Translations under genes and position numbers: made by a program | The notes under the pieces: generated by a model | Seen by the model: only the letters and a program-made list of their open reading frames with translations | The model's database searches: none | Told to the model about the DNA's origin: nothing | NCBI RefSeq assembly: GCF_001625445.1 | Contig: NZ_LWHG01000021.1 | Location: forward strand, 496,001 to 560,000 | DNA from: Haladaptatus sp. R4 | GTDB lineage: Archaea > Halobacteriota > Halobacteria > Halobacteriales > Haladaptataceae | Direction: 5' to 3' | Length of the DNA stretch: 64,000 bases | In this document: positions 1 to 9,538 of the stretch, in pieces | How the letters are laid out: every line of letters starts with the position of its first letter | Position numbering within the stretch: position 1 is the stretch's first letter

Positions 1-1
1 G

Positions 2-547
2 CCCGCCAGCGAACTGGACCTGGTGGCGCGAACGCTCGACTGGTTCGCCCGACGGGACGGAACCGAAGTCGTCACCTACGGCGGGGAGACGTTCGACGTG
101 CCGCAGTTGGTGGGACGGGCGAAGGCCGCGGAATCGGCGGACGCGGGGAGAGCAGAAACGGGGGCGGCCGAGCGGTTGCGTTCCCTACTCGAATCCGAAC
201 TGACGCACGTCGACCTGCGCCGCCCGGCGTGGGACGCCTTCGGCGACTACACGCGACTCGAAGACGCCTGTCGGAACGTCGACGTGGAACCTGACGACAC
301 GTACTGGCAGGAGTACGACCACGGGGTAGACCTCGACGAACTGCGACCCGAGAAGTTCCGGGGCTTCGGGAAAGTCATCAACAAGGACGTCCCGGTGTTC
401 GGCGAGCGGTATCTCGCGCTCGCGGAGGTCGGCGCGACGGAGACCCTGACGTTCCGCTCGCTCCACGAACTGCTGGACCACTACAGTCGGGAGGACGTAC
501 TGCACCTGTTCGACCTCGCCGACGCCCGTCCGTTTCGGGACGTGTGA
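2..547 (+). CDS. PolB-like 3'-5' exonuclease, C-terminal part (5' end outside window)
   Basis: The reading frame is open from the first complete codon, so the gene begins upstream; a GTG at 23 is only an internal candidate start. The visible part looks like the RNase H-fold DEDDy exonuclease domain related to the proofreading domain of family B polymerases. YGGETFDVPQL resembles the Exo II motif and HYSREDVLHL fits the YxxxD pattern of Exo III near the C-terminus. The N-terminal Exo I DxE motif would lie outside the window. It ends at TGA 545-547 and converges on the 2H phosphoesterase gene. A role in DNA or RNA 3'-end processing is inferred from family only. Confidence 0.6.
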   Translation, partial: PASELDLVARTLDWFARRDGTEVVTYGGETFDVPQLVGRAKAAESADAGRAETGAAERLRSLLESELTHVDLRRPAWDAFGDYTRLEDACRNVDVEPDDTYWQEYDHGVDLDELRPEKFRGFGKVINKDVPVFGERYLALAEVGATETLTFRSLHELLDHYSREDVLHLFDLADARPFRDV

Positions 548-572
548 TTCTACCGGCGGCCGTCCACGGTTC

Positions 573-1103
573 TCAAAGGTCGACGGACGCCACTACCTCG
601 TGTTCTTCCCCCGCGGCCGGTGGCCGAGTAATCGTGATATCGTCAACCGTGAAATCCCACTCGAAGTCGTAGTCCAGCAGGAATCCGACGACGTCACGAG
701 TTCGTTCGTCGTCGAGACCGAGTGCAAAGCCCACGTGCGGGAACCATCTCTGTGGTTCGTAAAACGGCACCGGTGCGGTTCCCAAATCCTCGACCGCCCG
801 AACGACGTCGGCGTGGAGTGCCGTGATCTGGGGGGATTTCGCGACCGGGAGCCAGACGTGATTCCCGGGAAAGATGCCGATACCGTCCGTGTGAACCGAT
901 AACGGGGAATATTCCTCCGAGGCCTCCGCAACGGCGGCCTCGACGGTCGCGATATCGACCTCGTCGCCCAGGGCGTACAAGGTAAAGTGCGGAAACGGGT
1001 TGGGATACCTGTCGATACCGAATTCGGCCACTAACTCGTCCCAAATCGATTCGACGGTGCTGAAATACGGGTCAGGGAGCGTGGGTCCGATTATTGTAGC
1101 CAC
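573..1103 (-). CDS. 2'-5' RNA ligase family (2H phosphoesterase) protein
   Basis: A 176-residue protein with the two H-x-T/S-type motifs that define the 2H phosphoesterase superfamily: HFTLY near residue 39 and HVGFAL near residue 123 (second residue V, third G). Members hydrolyse or ligate 2',3'-cyclic phosphate or 2'-5' RNA ends in the cytoplasm; the true substrate here cannot be read from sequence. The start is GTG at 1103. On the same strand a TATA-like CTTATAGCT lies at 1122-1130, at the spacing expected for a leaderless haloarchaeal transcript, which supports this start. The second motif has G instead of T/S, so activity is uncertain. Confidence 0.72.
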   Translation of the reverse strand: MATIIGPTLPDPYFSTVESIWDELVAEFGIDRYPNPFPHFTLYALGDEVDIATVEAAVAEASEEYSPLSVHTDGIGIFPGNHVWLPVAKSPQITALHADVVRAVEDLGTAPVPFYEPQRWFPHVGFALGLDDERTRDVVGFLLDYDFEWDFTVDDITITRPPAAGEEHEVVASVDL

Positions 1104-1291
1104 GATTCGTACTTTTCAGATAGCTATAAGAATATTTCCACGATAGTCCGAGCGACAACTCACGCAGCGATCATAGCTCGCACCAATGGGGGGGTTCCGT
1201 CCCCTCGTTTCCCGTTCGAACTCGAACGTTCCACCTACCGAGCCGTATAGGATAGTGGGACAACGCGACGGAAACCCTCGATTGAGCGTCG

Positions 1292-3162
1292 TTATCCGCC
1301 TTCCATTCCGACCGTCTTCGGGTGGGGTTCGTTTTCGTCCTCGGCCATGCCGAGGTACAGCGCGGAGTTGACCAGTCCGACGTGGCTGAACGCCTGTGGG
1401 TAGTTGCCCAACTGCCGACCCGTCTCGGGGTCGATTTCCTCCGCGAGCAGGCCGAGCGGACTCGCGTACGAGCAGACCGACTCGAACACCTCGCTGGCCT
1501 CCTCGACGCGTCCCGACTGTGCCAGCGCGGACACCAACCAGAACGAACAGATGACGAACGCGCCTTCCTCACCCGGGAGGCCGTCCTCGGCATCGTAGCG
1601 CTTCACGAGGCCGTCGGTTTCGAGGCGGTCGCGGATGGCGTCGATGGTGTTCTGTACTTTCTCGTCGTCGAACGGGAGAAACCCGACGACGGGAATCAGC
1701 AACGCCGTCGCGTCGAGCGCGTCCGTGTCGTAAGCTTGGGTGAAGCTCCCGACCTCGTCGTCGTAGCCGTGTTCGAGCACGTCGCCACGGATCATATCGC
1801 GCGTCTCCTGCCACTTTTCGGCGGGCGCGTCGAACCCCCACTCGTCGGCGATTCGCAGGCCGCGGTCGAGCGCGACCCAGCACATCACCTTGGAGTGGAC
1901 GAACTGGTCCGGACCGCCACGAACCTCCCAGATACCGGCGTCCGGTTTGTCCCACACGTCACAGACGTGCTCGACGATACGGCGAATCGCCTCCCAGTCG
2001 TCCGAGTCGAAATCATCGCCGTCTGAGGTTTCGAATATCGCCAGGAGGAGTTCACCGAAGACGTCGAGTTGTCGCTGGTCCTTGGCCCCGTTACCGACGC
2101 GAACCGGCGTCGAACCACGATACCCCGCGAGATAATCGAGCGTCTTCTCCGATAGGTCTGGGTCGCCGTGGAGTCCGTACAGTGGTTGTATTTTGGTCGG
2201 ATGCTCGGACTGACTGAGGCCGAGGAACCAATCGAAGTACGCTTCGGCCTCGTCGGTGTGTCCGAGGTTGGCCAGCGCCTGAATCGTGAACGCCGCATCG
2301 CGGATCCAGTTGTAGCGATAATCCCAGTTTCGGACGCCGCCGACGTTCTCGGGAAGCGAGGTCGTCGGCGCGGCACAAATCGCTCCCGTCTCGCGGTGGG
2401 TGAGCAGTTTGAGTACCAATCCGGACCGGACGCGAGGTCGTGGGAGCCCTCGCCGAACACACAGCCATCCGGGCAGTCGTGTGCCCAGTCGCGCCAGAAG
2501 TCGGACGTGCGGTTCAGTTCCGCGTTACAGTCCTCGGCGTCCGCAACGCTCTTCTCGTTGAACGCCAGGACGAACCACGTCGATTCGTCCTCGCCGACGG
2601 ACCAGACCGCGCTACCGCTTCCGCCATCCAGTTCGACGTCGACCTCTCCGCTGAGGAACGCGAAGTGGTCGTCGTCGTGCCCGGGAATATCCGCATCGTC
2701 CCCATCGTCGTCGGTCCCACCGTCGTCCCCGCTCGTGATCCGTATGCCGTCATCCTCGGACGTCAGCACCGTCTCGCCGTGCGCGTAGTCGAGTTGGGGG
2801 CTGAACGTCAGTTCGAGTTCGACATCACCCTCGATGCCTTCGACTTTCCGGTACACCGCCCGCTCCATACCGTCGTTTCGGACGGGCATGAAGTCCGTGA
2901 CCCGAACCCGGCCGGATTTCGTCTCGAACGTCGTCCGTAACACGTTCGTCGAATCGAGATACGACTGCTCCGACTCGAACGCGAGCATGGGCTGGATTCG
3001 CCAGTGTCCGCCTTTCTGGGCGTCGAGTATGCTGGCGAACACGCTCGGGGATTCGACGTGCGGCATGGGAAGCCACTCGATACCTCCTTCGTCGTTGACC
3101 AGCGCGCAGGTTTCCAGATTGCCGATAATTCCGTACCTCTCGATGGGAAAATATCCTGTCAT
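1292..3162 (-). CDS. Glycoside hydrolase family 15 (glucoamylase-type), one frameshift
   Basis: Reads as a ~623-residue GH15 protein in two frames. The N-terminal half (start ATG 3162, MTGYFPIERYG, then ETCALVNDEGGIEWLPMP) is the beta-sandwich domain. The C-terminal half carries the (alpha/alpha)6 catalytic region with NWDYRYNWIRDAAF, ICSFWLVSAL and LLAEEIDPETG, the last around the second catalytic Glu. The frames meet near 2433, where one missing base would restore DLAVRSGLVLKLL. Family members release glucose from alpha-glucans or hydrolyse trehalose; haloarchaeal examples are usually annotated as glucoamylase. A longer start at 3306 exists, but the family N-terminus begins at MTGYF. The product lacks an obvious signal peptide, so an intracellular substrate is likely. 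Confidence 0.85.
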
Positions 3163-3297
3163 GGCCACCACCCTGCGGAAAACCGCTTCATATCTATAAC
3201 TCTCCGTAGAAGGGAATTGAACCTTTGGGCAGGGTGACATCGATTCGACCGGAGAGCGACGTAGATTTTTATGCGATAACGGGACCACACCGGCCCA

Positions 3298-3831
3298 GTG
3301 GGACACCGAGCACTCGTCGCCTACGAGCGACCGGACGGCCGCTACGACCGGGGGTACGCACAGTGGGGCGCAACGGACCTCTCGCTACGGCATCGAATCA
3401 CCGCCGAAACGCCATTCGCGGGCGGTGGACGAAACGGACGCGCGAAGGGAACGAATGAGCGAGACGAACGATGGAGGCCAGCCGTCGATCCGACGCCGCA
3501 AGCGACTGCGCTGACGTTCGAGGACGCCGTTCTATTCGACTATCGAACCTTCGAGGCGTTCTTCGTCGTCTCGCTCTCGTGGGACGTCACCGCCTACCTG
3601 CCGCTGTGGTTCGGCACGACCATCGACGCGAATTCCGACGCGGGCGCGCTCGTGGAAGTCTACGACGAAGCCGACACGAGAGACGCTCGCCGATGGTTTC
3701 GCGCGACCCGAGCCGTCGTCCGTGACATGGTCGGTGAGGAGGTGCTCGACGCCGCCGACGCCATCGACTACCTCGATTCGCGCGTCACCGAATGGGCGGG
3801 TGACCGTCGGGAGGTGGTTTTCACGCGTTGA
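3298..3831 (+). CDS. Conserved haloarchaeal protein (DUF6735-like)
   Basis: A 177-residue protein beginning MGHRALVAYERPDGRYD, a pattern I recall from a haloarchaea-restricted family (DUF6735). No catalytic motif was seen. The C-terminal half is acidic and tryptophan-rich (EDAVLFDYRTFEAFFVVSLSWDV), without membrane segments. The start is GTG at 3298. The stop TGA at 3829-3831 lies 41 nt before the GTG start of nucS, so the two may be transcribed together, although a TATA-like element at 3841-3850 suggests nucS also has its own promoter. Function unknown; family name from memory. Confidence 0.6.
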   Translation: MGHRALVAYERPDGRYDRGYAQWGATDLSLRHRITAETPFAGGGRNGRAKGTNERDERWRPAVDPTPQATALTFEDAVLFDYRTFEAFFVVSLSWDVTAYLPLWFGTTIDANSDAGALVEVYDEADTRDARRWFRATRAVVRDMVGEEVLDAADAIDYLDSRVTEWAGDRREVVFTR

Positions 3832-3840
3832 TGGCAATCG

Positions 3841-3850
3841 GTTTTTATCC
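3841..3850 (+). promoter_or_regulatory. TATA-like element of nucS
   Basis: GTTTTTATCC is centred about 27 nt upstream of GTG 3873, the normal spacing of an archaeal TATA box to the start of a leaderless transcript. It sits inside the longer open frame that begins at ATG 3828, so it argues that translation starts at 3873. Confidence 0.5.
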
Positions 3851-3872
3851 GCCTACCGTCTACCATCGGTCA

Positions 3873-4606
3873 GTGACGCAGACGAACGAGGAGAACGCAC
3901 CCGACACGCTCCTGACACCGACGCACGAAGCGGCGTTGGCCCGCATCGAAGCGGCCATCGGGAACGGGGACCTCCTCACCCTGTTCGGCCGCTGTACCGT
4001 GGAGTACGACGGTCGGGCCGAGAGCTATCTCGGACCCGGCGACCGCCTCGTCGTGCTCAAACCCGACGGGACAACGCTGGTTCACACCGAGGAAGGCCAG
4101 AAACCCGTCAACTGGCAACCGCCGGGCGGAACCGTCTCCGCCGAACTCGCGGATGGCCGCCTCCGCGTCGCAGTCGCAGGGACAGCCCTTCCGAATCGCT
4201 GGACGTCCATTTCGAGGAGCTAAGGCAGGTTTCGTCGTTCGACGTTACCGACGCCAAGGAACTCTCGCTCGCCGGAACCGAGGAAGACCTCCGACAGCGG
4301 ATTCTGGACGACCCGGACCTCGTGGAGAAGGGGTTCACCCCGCTGGCGACCGAGCGCCAGACTGCGGCGGGAGCCATCGACATCTACGGCAAGGACGCGG
4401 ACGGAATCACGATGGTGGTCGAACTCAAGCGCAAGCGCGTCGGTCCGGACGCGGTCGGCCAATTGCGGCGGTACGTGGACGCACTCCATCGGGACCTCCA
4501 CGCCGGAGCGGAGGTTCGCGGCGTGCTGGTCGCCCCCTCGGTCACCGAACGCGCCCGTAGCATGCTCGCCGAGAGCGGACTCGAATTCGTCTCGTTGGCA
4601 CCCTGA
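3873..4606 (+). CDS. nucS: Endonuclease NucS (EndoMS), one frameshift
   Basis: A 244-residue NucS in two frames that join near 4179; one missing base after GTCGC restores the SPSESLDVHFEEL region. The N-terminal domain has LFGRCTVEYDGRAES and VLKPDGTTLVHT, then QKPVNWQPPGG. The C-terminal RecB-like nuclease domain has GAIDIYGKDADG followed by VVELKRKR, supplying the D and ExK metal ligands. NucS/EndoMS cleaves both strands at mismatches and acts on branched DNA with the sliding clamp in archaea and actinobacteria. The GTG 3873 start is preferred over ATG 3828 because the TATA element lies between them. It is convergent with mutS, with 3 nt between the stop codons. Confidence 0.88.
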
Positions 4607-4609
4607 AAA

Positions 4610-7220
4610 TCAGTCCAACTGCGATTTCAGCCTGTCGAGCAGTTGCAACGCTTCGAGCGGCGTCGTCGCCGCAACGTTGGTTCGTCGGAGTTCGTCCACT
4701 ACGTCGTCCGAATTGGACGGCATGGACTCGGCGGTGGTCGTGTCCTCCGTCATCGGGTCTTCCGCCTCGCCGTTCCCCTCCGCCAGCAGTTCCTTCGACC
4801 GCTGGATGACCGACTCCGGAACGCCCGCAAGTCCGGCGACTTCGACACCATACGAAGCCATCGTCGCGCCCTCAGAGATGTGGTGTTCGAAGACCACCTC
4901 GCCGTCGCGTTCCGTCGCGGCAAAGTGGAGATTGATGGCGTTCGGCAGGTCGTCGGCGACGTGGGTGAGGTCGTGGTGGTGCGTGGCGAACAGCGTCTTC
5001 GCGCCGATTTCGTCGTGAACGTGTTCGGTCACCGAGCGGGCGATGGCGAAGCCGTCAGTTGTGCTGGTTCCCCGACCGACTTCGTCCAGCAGGATCAGCG
5101 AGCGGTCGGTGGCGTTCTGAAGGATGTCGGCGAGTTCGGTCATCTCGACCATGAACGTCGAGCGACGCCCGCGATGTCGTCGCTCGCGCCGACGCGGGTG
5201 AACACGCGGTCCACCAGTTCGACCCGTGCCTCGTCGGCGGGGACGAAACTCCCGACCTGCGCCAGAATCGAGATGAGCGCGACCTGCCGCATGTAGGTGG
5301 ATTTTCCGGCCATATTCGGGCCGTGATGACCGCCAGCGTGTCGCCCTCGAAGCGGGTGTCGTTCGGCACGAACGAGGACTGGGTTCGCTCCACGACGGGG
5401 TGGCGACCGTTTCGAATCTCGATGCCGTCCGAAACGATTTCGGGGCGCGAGTAGCCGTGCTTGGCGGCGACTTCGGCCAACCCGACGAGCACGTCGAGTT
5501 CGGCCAACGTCTCAGCGAGCGACTGCACCCGCTCGGACTCCTCGGCGACGGCGTCGCGCACCTCGCGGAACAGGTCGTACTCCAACTCGTCGGCACGTTG
5601 TTCGGCGCGGACGATTTCGTCCTCGCGTTCCTTGAGTTCCGGCGTGTAGAACCGCTCGGAGTTCTTCAGGGTCTGTCGCCGGGTGTAGTCATCGGGTACC
5701 TTGTCGAGGTTCGGGTCGGTGACCTCGATGTAGTAGCCGTGGACCTGGTTGTAGCCGACCTTCAGGGAGCCGATGCCCGTTCGCTCGCGTTCGCTCGCTT
5801 CGAGGTCGTCGATCCACGCCTTTCCGGAGCGTTCGGTCTCGCGGAGGTCGTCCAGTTCGCCGTCGTAACCCGACTTGATGACGCCGCCTTCCGTGATTTC
5901 GATGGGCGGTTCCTCGGGAATCGCGCGGCCGATCCGGTCGCGCACGTCGGCCATCTCGTCCAGATTCCTGTGGAGAGTACGGAGTTTCGCGGATTCGACG
6001 CCCTCCATCGCCGCCGCGATGTCGGGCACCACGTCGAGCGTGGCCTTCAGCGAGCGCAGGTCGCGGGCGTTGGCTCGGCCGCGCGAGACGCGGGAAATGA
6101 GCCGTTCGATGTCGTAGACGTTCCGGAGGAGTTCGTGGACTTCCTCGCGCGCCTGCACCGTCGTGGTCCACTCCTCGACCGCGTCGAGTCGATCCTCGAT
6201 TCGGTCGCGTTCCAGCAAGGGTCTCCGGAGCCAGTCGGTGAGCTTTCGGCTGCCGAGCGCACACGCGGTTTCGTCCAGCACACCGACGAGCGTGGCTTCG
6301 TCCTGTCCGTGAACGGCACGGGGCGAGAACAGTTCGAGGCTCGTGAGCGCAACCGCGTCGAGGAGCATGTACGACCGCGGGTCGTAGCGCGTGAGGTGAT
6401 TGAGGTAGTCGAGTCGGGACGATCCGTCGTCCGCGTCATCGCCCATTCCCTCGCCGCCGCGGACGTACTCGGCGTACGAGAGCAGCGCGCCGCAGGCGCG
6501 GATTTCGGCGTCGGTGGCGAGGAGTCGTTCCGGCGGGCCGAAGTAGTCGGCCACGAGGTCCGTCGCGCCGTCGATGTCGAACGTGGCCTCCTCGTAGGTC
6601 GTGACCATGCATTCGGCGTCGAAGACGTCGGATTCGGTAGTTTCGTCCGTGATCGAGGGGGCGACGATTGCCTCCGTCGGGGCGAACCGCTCCACCTCGC
6701 TTCGGACCTCGCTCTCGGTTTCGACGGTCGTCGCGTAGAAGTCACCCGTCGAAACGTCGAGGATGGCGAGCCCGTAGCCCTCGTCGTGGGAAAGACAGGC
6801 GACGAAGTTGTTGTCGTCGCCGTGGAGCAGTTCGTCCTCGGTCAGCGTTCCGGGTGTGACGACCCGGGTGACGGCGCGTTCGACCACGCCGGAGGCGTCC
6901 GCCGGGTCCTGTACTTGGTCCGCGACTGCCACGCGATACCCCGCGTCGAGGAGGGCTTCGATGTACGATTCGGCGTTGTCGATGGGAATCCCGGCCATCG
7001 GGTACGTCCCCGTGTTGTCCTCGCGTTGCGTGAGCGTGATTTCCAGAATCCTCGAACACTGCTCGGCCGCCTCGCAGAACGTCTCGTAGAAGTCACCGAC
7101 CTGAAACAGTACCATCGAATCGTCGTACTGCCGACACAACTCGAAGTACTGACGCATCATCGGCGTCAACTCGTCGCTGTGTTCGGCCATCTTCTCGGGT
7201 GCCCCCAGCGCCGCGTCCAT
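4610..7220 (-). CDS. mutS: DNA mismatch repair protein MutS (first copy), two frameshifts
   Basis: Would encode 870 residues of a MutS1-type protein. The mismatch-reading motif is VGDFYETF (F44, Y45, E46), followed by connector, lever and clamp domains. The Walker A region ([11 protein letters not shown] when repaired) is broken near 5327 by a missing G. A second break near 5170 loses one G before [15 protein letters not shown], after which [11 protein letters not shown] (Walker B) and [10 protein letters not shown] read normally. Both breaks hit the ATPase core and both are one-base deletions in G/C words, so I suspect consensus error. The start ATG 7220 ([14 protein letters not shown]) matches haloarchaeal MutS better than the longer frame at 7247. 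It is paired with nucS tail-to-tail; a second, intact MutS lies at 34296. Confidence 0.9.
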
Positions 7221-7277
7221 GCGAGAAAACCAGTGCCCGCGCGGCAATAAGCTGCCGGAATCTCGGTAAAGCTTGGG

Positions 7278-7598
7278 CTATCGCTCGTCCACGAACGCCA
7301 CGTCGTACAGGTGGTAGTCCGCCGTGGCGAGTTCGAGCGCCCCGTCCATGTGTTCGCGCACGTCGGGGCGCTCGAAGATGGCTTCGTAGTCGGCTTCGCT
7401 CTCCCACTGGGCGTAGTTGACGACGCGCTCGCCGTCGCGACTCCGGTGGAGGTTCGCGGAGACGAATCCGGGGAGGTGACGCATGGTCTCATCCGTCGCA
7501 TCCGCGAGGAGTTCCACGAGTTCGTCCTGCCTTTCGGGAGCCACGGTGAACACGTTGATGAGCGTCGTCAAGTCCGTCGTTTCGTCGATGGTCGTCAT
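7278..7598 (-). CDS. Antibiotic biosynthesis monooxygenase (ABM) family protein
   Basis: A 106-residue ferredoxin-like-fold ABM domain: INVFTVAPERQDELVELL, then GFVSANLHRSRDGERVVNYAQW and DVREHMDGAL. Family members are cofactor-free oxygenases, haem oxygenases or quinol oxidases that act as dimers. The start at ATG 7598 is preferred over 7619 because a TATA-like run (7624-7634) lies at the correct distance only from 7598. The TetR-family gene lies directly upstream on the same strand, with a perfect palindrome in the promoter, suggesting control of this gene by that regulator. Substrate unknown. Confidence 0.75.
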   Translation of the reverse strand: MTTIDETTDLTTLINVFTVAPERQDELVELLADATDETMRHLPGFVSANLHRSRDGERVVNYAQWESEADYEAIFERPDVREHMDGALELATADYHLYDVAFVDER

Positions 7599-7623
7599 GT
7601 CGCTGTCCGCTACGCTCACCGGC

Positions 7624-7649
7624 TATTTAAATATTGGCCGAGTGGCCAA
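7624..7649 (-). promoter_or_regulatory. TATA box plus palindromic operator candidate for the ABM gene
   Basis: On the minus strand an AT-rich TATA element (7624-7634) is flanked upstream by the perfect palindrome TTGGCC-GAGT-GGCCAA (7634-7649). A protein bound there would cover the BRE/TATA entry site. The neighbouring TetR gene makes it the likely binding protein; this is inference. Confidence 0.5.
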
Positions 7650-7690
7650 CAGCGCGTTCGACGGAGTTCGAGTATCGCTACGGACAGAAA

Positions 7691-8272
7691 TCACTCGTCC
7701 GGCAGGAGGAGGACGGCGACCGCGTCCAGCGTCCGGTCGAGCATGTCGTCGGTGCCGAGCACGTAGTCGGTGGTTCGCGCGCTGTCGATAGCGGTGAGGA
7801 CGAGGATGGCGGTCCGTTCCGGGTCCCGTGGCGGCAACGTTCCGTTCGCTACCGCGTCCGTGATCGCCGTTTCGAGCGCGCTCCGAATCCCTCGGACGTT
7901 CGCCTCCAACCGCGTCGCGAACTCGGGGTTGTGCGGGGCCTGTGCGCGGAGTTCGAACAGGACACGGTGATACTCCGGTCGCGCTTCCGGCCCGTAAGCG
8001 ATCCAGTCGATGAGCGCATCGAGGCGCTCTCGGGGCGATGCGTCGTCTTCGATCGTGCCCTCGAACTCGTCGAGGAGGGAGTCGAGGAACGCCGCGAGCA
8101 GATCGTCTTTCGACTCGTAGTAATAGTGGATGAGGGACCGACTCCCGTCGAACTCCGCGGCGATGCTTCGGAGCGTGAGATCGGCGTACCCGTCCTTGGC
8201 CAGTGCACGATACGTGGCATCCATCAGGCTCTCGTACGTGTCGCGTGGCGGCGTCCTGTCCGTCGCTGGCAT
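7691..8272 (-). CDS. TetR/AcrR family transcriptional regulator
   Basis: A 193-residue protein with an N-terminal TetR DNA-binding domain: TYESLMDATYRALAKDGYADLTLRSIAAEF, then the recognition helix around SRSLIHYYYESKDDLLAAFL. The remainder is an alpha-helical ligand-binding and dimerisation domain ending in DEMLDRTLDAVAVLLLPDE-like residues. TetR proteins usually repress nearby genes and release DNA on binding a small hydrophobic ligand. It lies 92 nt upstream of the ABM monooxygenase on the same strand, and the palindrome at 7634-7649 between them is a plausible operator. The start is ATG 8272. Confidence 0.85.
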   Translation of the reverse strand: MPATDRTPPRDTYESLMDATYRALAKDGYADLTLRSIAAEFDGSRSLIHYYYESKDDLLAAFLDSLLDEFEGTIEDDASPRERLDALIDWIAYGPEARPEYHRVLFELRAQAPHNPEFATRLEANVRGIRSALETAITDAVANGTLPPRDPERTAILVLTAIDSARTTDYVLGTDDMLDRTLDAVAVLLLPDE

Positions 8273-8391
8273 CGGAGTCGAGTTCTCGTTCCGTCGGAAA
8301 TACCCTTCCGGTCGATGTCGTCCATCGTCCGTCGTTCGCGTCGTTGCAGAGGAGTTAAGTGGAGTCGGCGACTCGGGAGTGAAGGTTACCG

Positions 8392-9462
8392 ATGAACGTT
8401 CGGACAGGTCTTTCGTATGGTGACGTACTGCTGGTGCCGCAACGCTCCCCGGTCGATAGCCGGAGCGACGTCTCGCTGACGACGAATCTCACTGCGAACC
8501 TCGAACTCGACACGCCGCTGTTGAGCGCGCCGATGGACACCGTCACCGAGACGGACGCTGCAATCGCACTCTCGGAGATGGGCGGTTTCGGCACGATTCA
8601 CCGATTTTTGAGCATCGAGGAACAGGCCGAGCAGGTTCGGGACGTGAAGAATGCGGGCGGCCTCGTCGGTGCCGCCGTCGGCATCAACGAGGAGTTCCTC
8701 GAAAGGACGGAAGCGACGCTGGAGGCGGGCGCGGACTGCATCATGGTCGACGTCGCACACGGCCACATGGAACGCTGTCTCGACGCCGTGGCGGAGATCG
8801 ACGCCGAATTCCCGGACGCGGAACTCGTCGCCGGGAACGTCGTGACGCCCGAGGCCGTCTCGGACCTCTACTCCGCGGGCGCGGACGGCGTGAAAGTCGG
8901 CGTCGGTCCCGGTTCCCACTGCACGACCCGAAAGGTCGCCGGAGCGGGCGTCCCGCAACTCACCGCCGTGGACGACTGTTCGGAGCGAGCCGAAGCGTTG
9001 GGAATCCCGATCGTCGCGGACGGCGGCATCCGAACGTCCGGCGATGCCGTGAAGGCGCTCATGGCCGGAGCGGACACCGTCATGATGGGGAGCTTCTTCG
9101 CCGGAACCGACGAGGCACCCGGCGAGACGGTCACCGTCGAGGGGAAGACGTTCAAGCGCTCGCGCGGGATGGCCTCCACCGCCGCGAACGAGAATCGCAC
9201 CGACAAGAACCTCACCCCTGACGCCGACGAGGGCATCGCGGGGCTGACCGAGTACAAAGGCCCGCTCGCCGACGAAACCGAAACCTTCCTCGCCGGAATC
9301 CGGTCGGGGTTGAGCTACTGCGGCGGCCACGACATCCCCGCCGCCCGCGAGAACGCCGAGTTCATTCAGGTCGCTCCGAGTGCCCGAGAGCGGGAGGGTT
9401 CCCACTCCGTCTTCGCGAACGTGGAACCAGAGATGGAGAAGGAACTCGCGCCGCTACAGTAA
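8392..9462 (+). CDS. IMP dehydrogenase/GMP reductase catalytic-domain protein lacking CBS domains
   Basis: A 356-residue (beta/alpha)8 enzyme. [21 protein letters not shown] at the N-terminus and [11 protein letters not shown] around the catalytic Cys near residue 184 identify the IMPDH/GMPR family. [16 protein letters not shown] and GMASTAA follow, and [14 protein letters not shown] is near the C-terminus. The CBS pair that normally interrupts IMPDH is absent, so length and layout resemble GMP reductase (GMP to IMP, NADPH). Sequence alone does not separate the two reactions. The start ATG 8392 is divergent from the TetR gene, with 119 nt between them. Confidence 0.8.
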   Translation: MNVRTGLSYGDVLLVPQRSPVDSRSDVSLTTNLTANLELDTPLLSAPMDTVTETDAAIALSEMGGFGTIHRFLSIEEQAEQVRDVKNAGGLVGAAVGINEEFLERTEATLEAGADCIMVDVAHGHMERCLDAVAEIDAEFPDAELVAGNVVTPEAVSDLYSAGADGVKVGVGPGSHCTTRKVAGAGVPQLTAVDDCSERAEALGIPIVADGGIRTSGDAVKALMAGADTVMMGSFFAGTDEAPGETVTVEGKTFKRSRGMASTAANENRTDKNLTPDADEGIAGLTEYKGPLADETETFLAGIRSGLSYCGGHDIPAARENAEFIQVAPSAREREGSHSVFANVEPEMEKELAPLQ

Positions 9463-9538
9463 TCGGGATCGTGAATTTTCGCGTCTCCGAGACCGCCCTC
9501 GAAAAAATAGCGCTCCCGTTTCCCGTCTCGTTTCCAGT

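Noticed and set aside
5400-7250. 616-residue open frame on the plus strand
   Set aside because: It runs antisense to mutS in a GC-rich codon context. Its translation is Arg/Val/Gly-biased with no family pattern, while the opposite strand reads as MutS.
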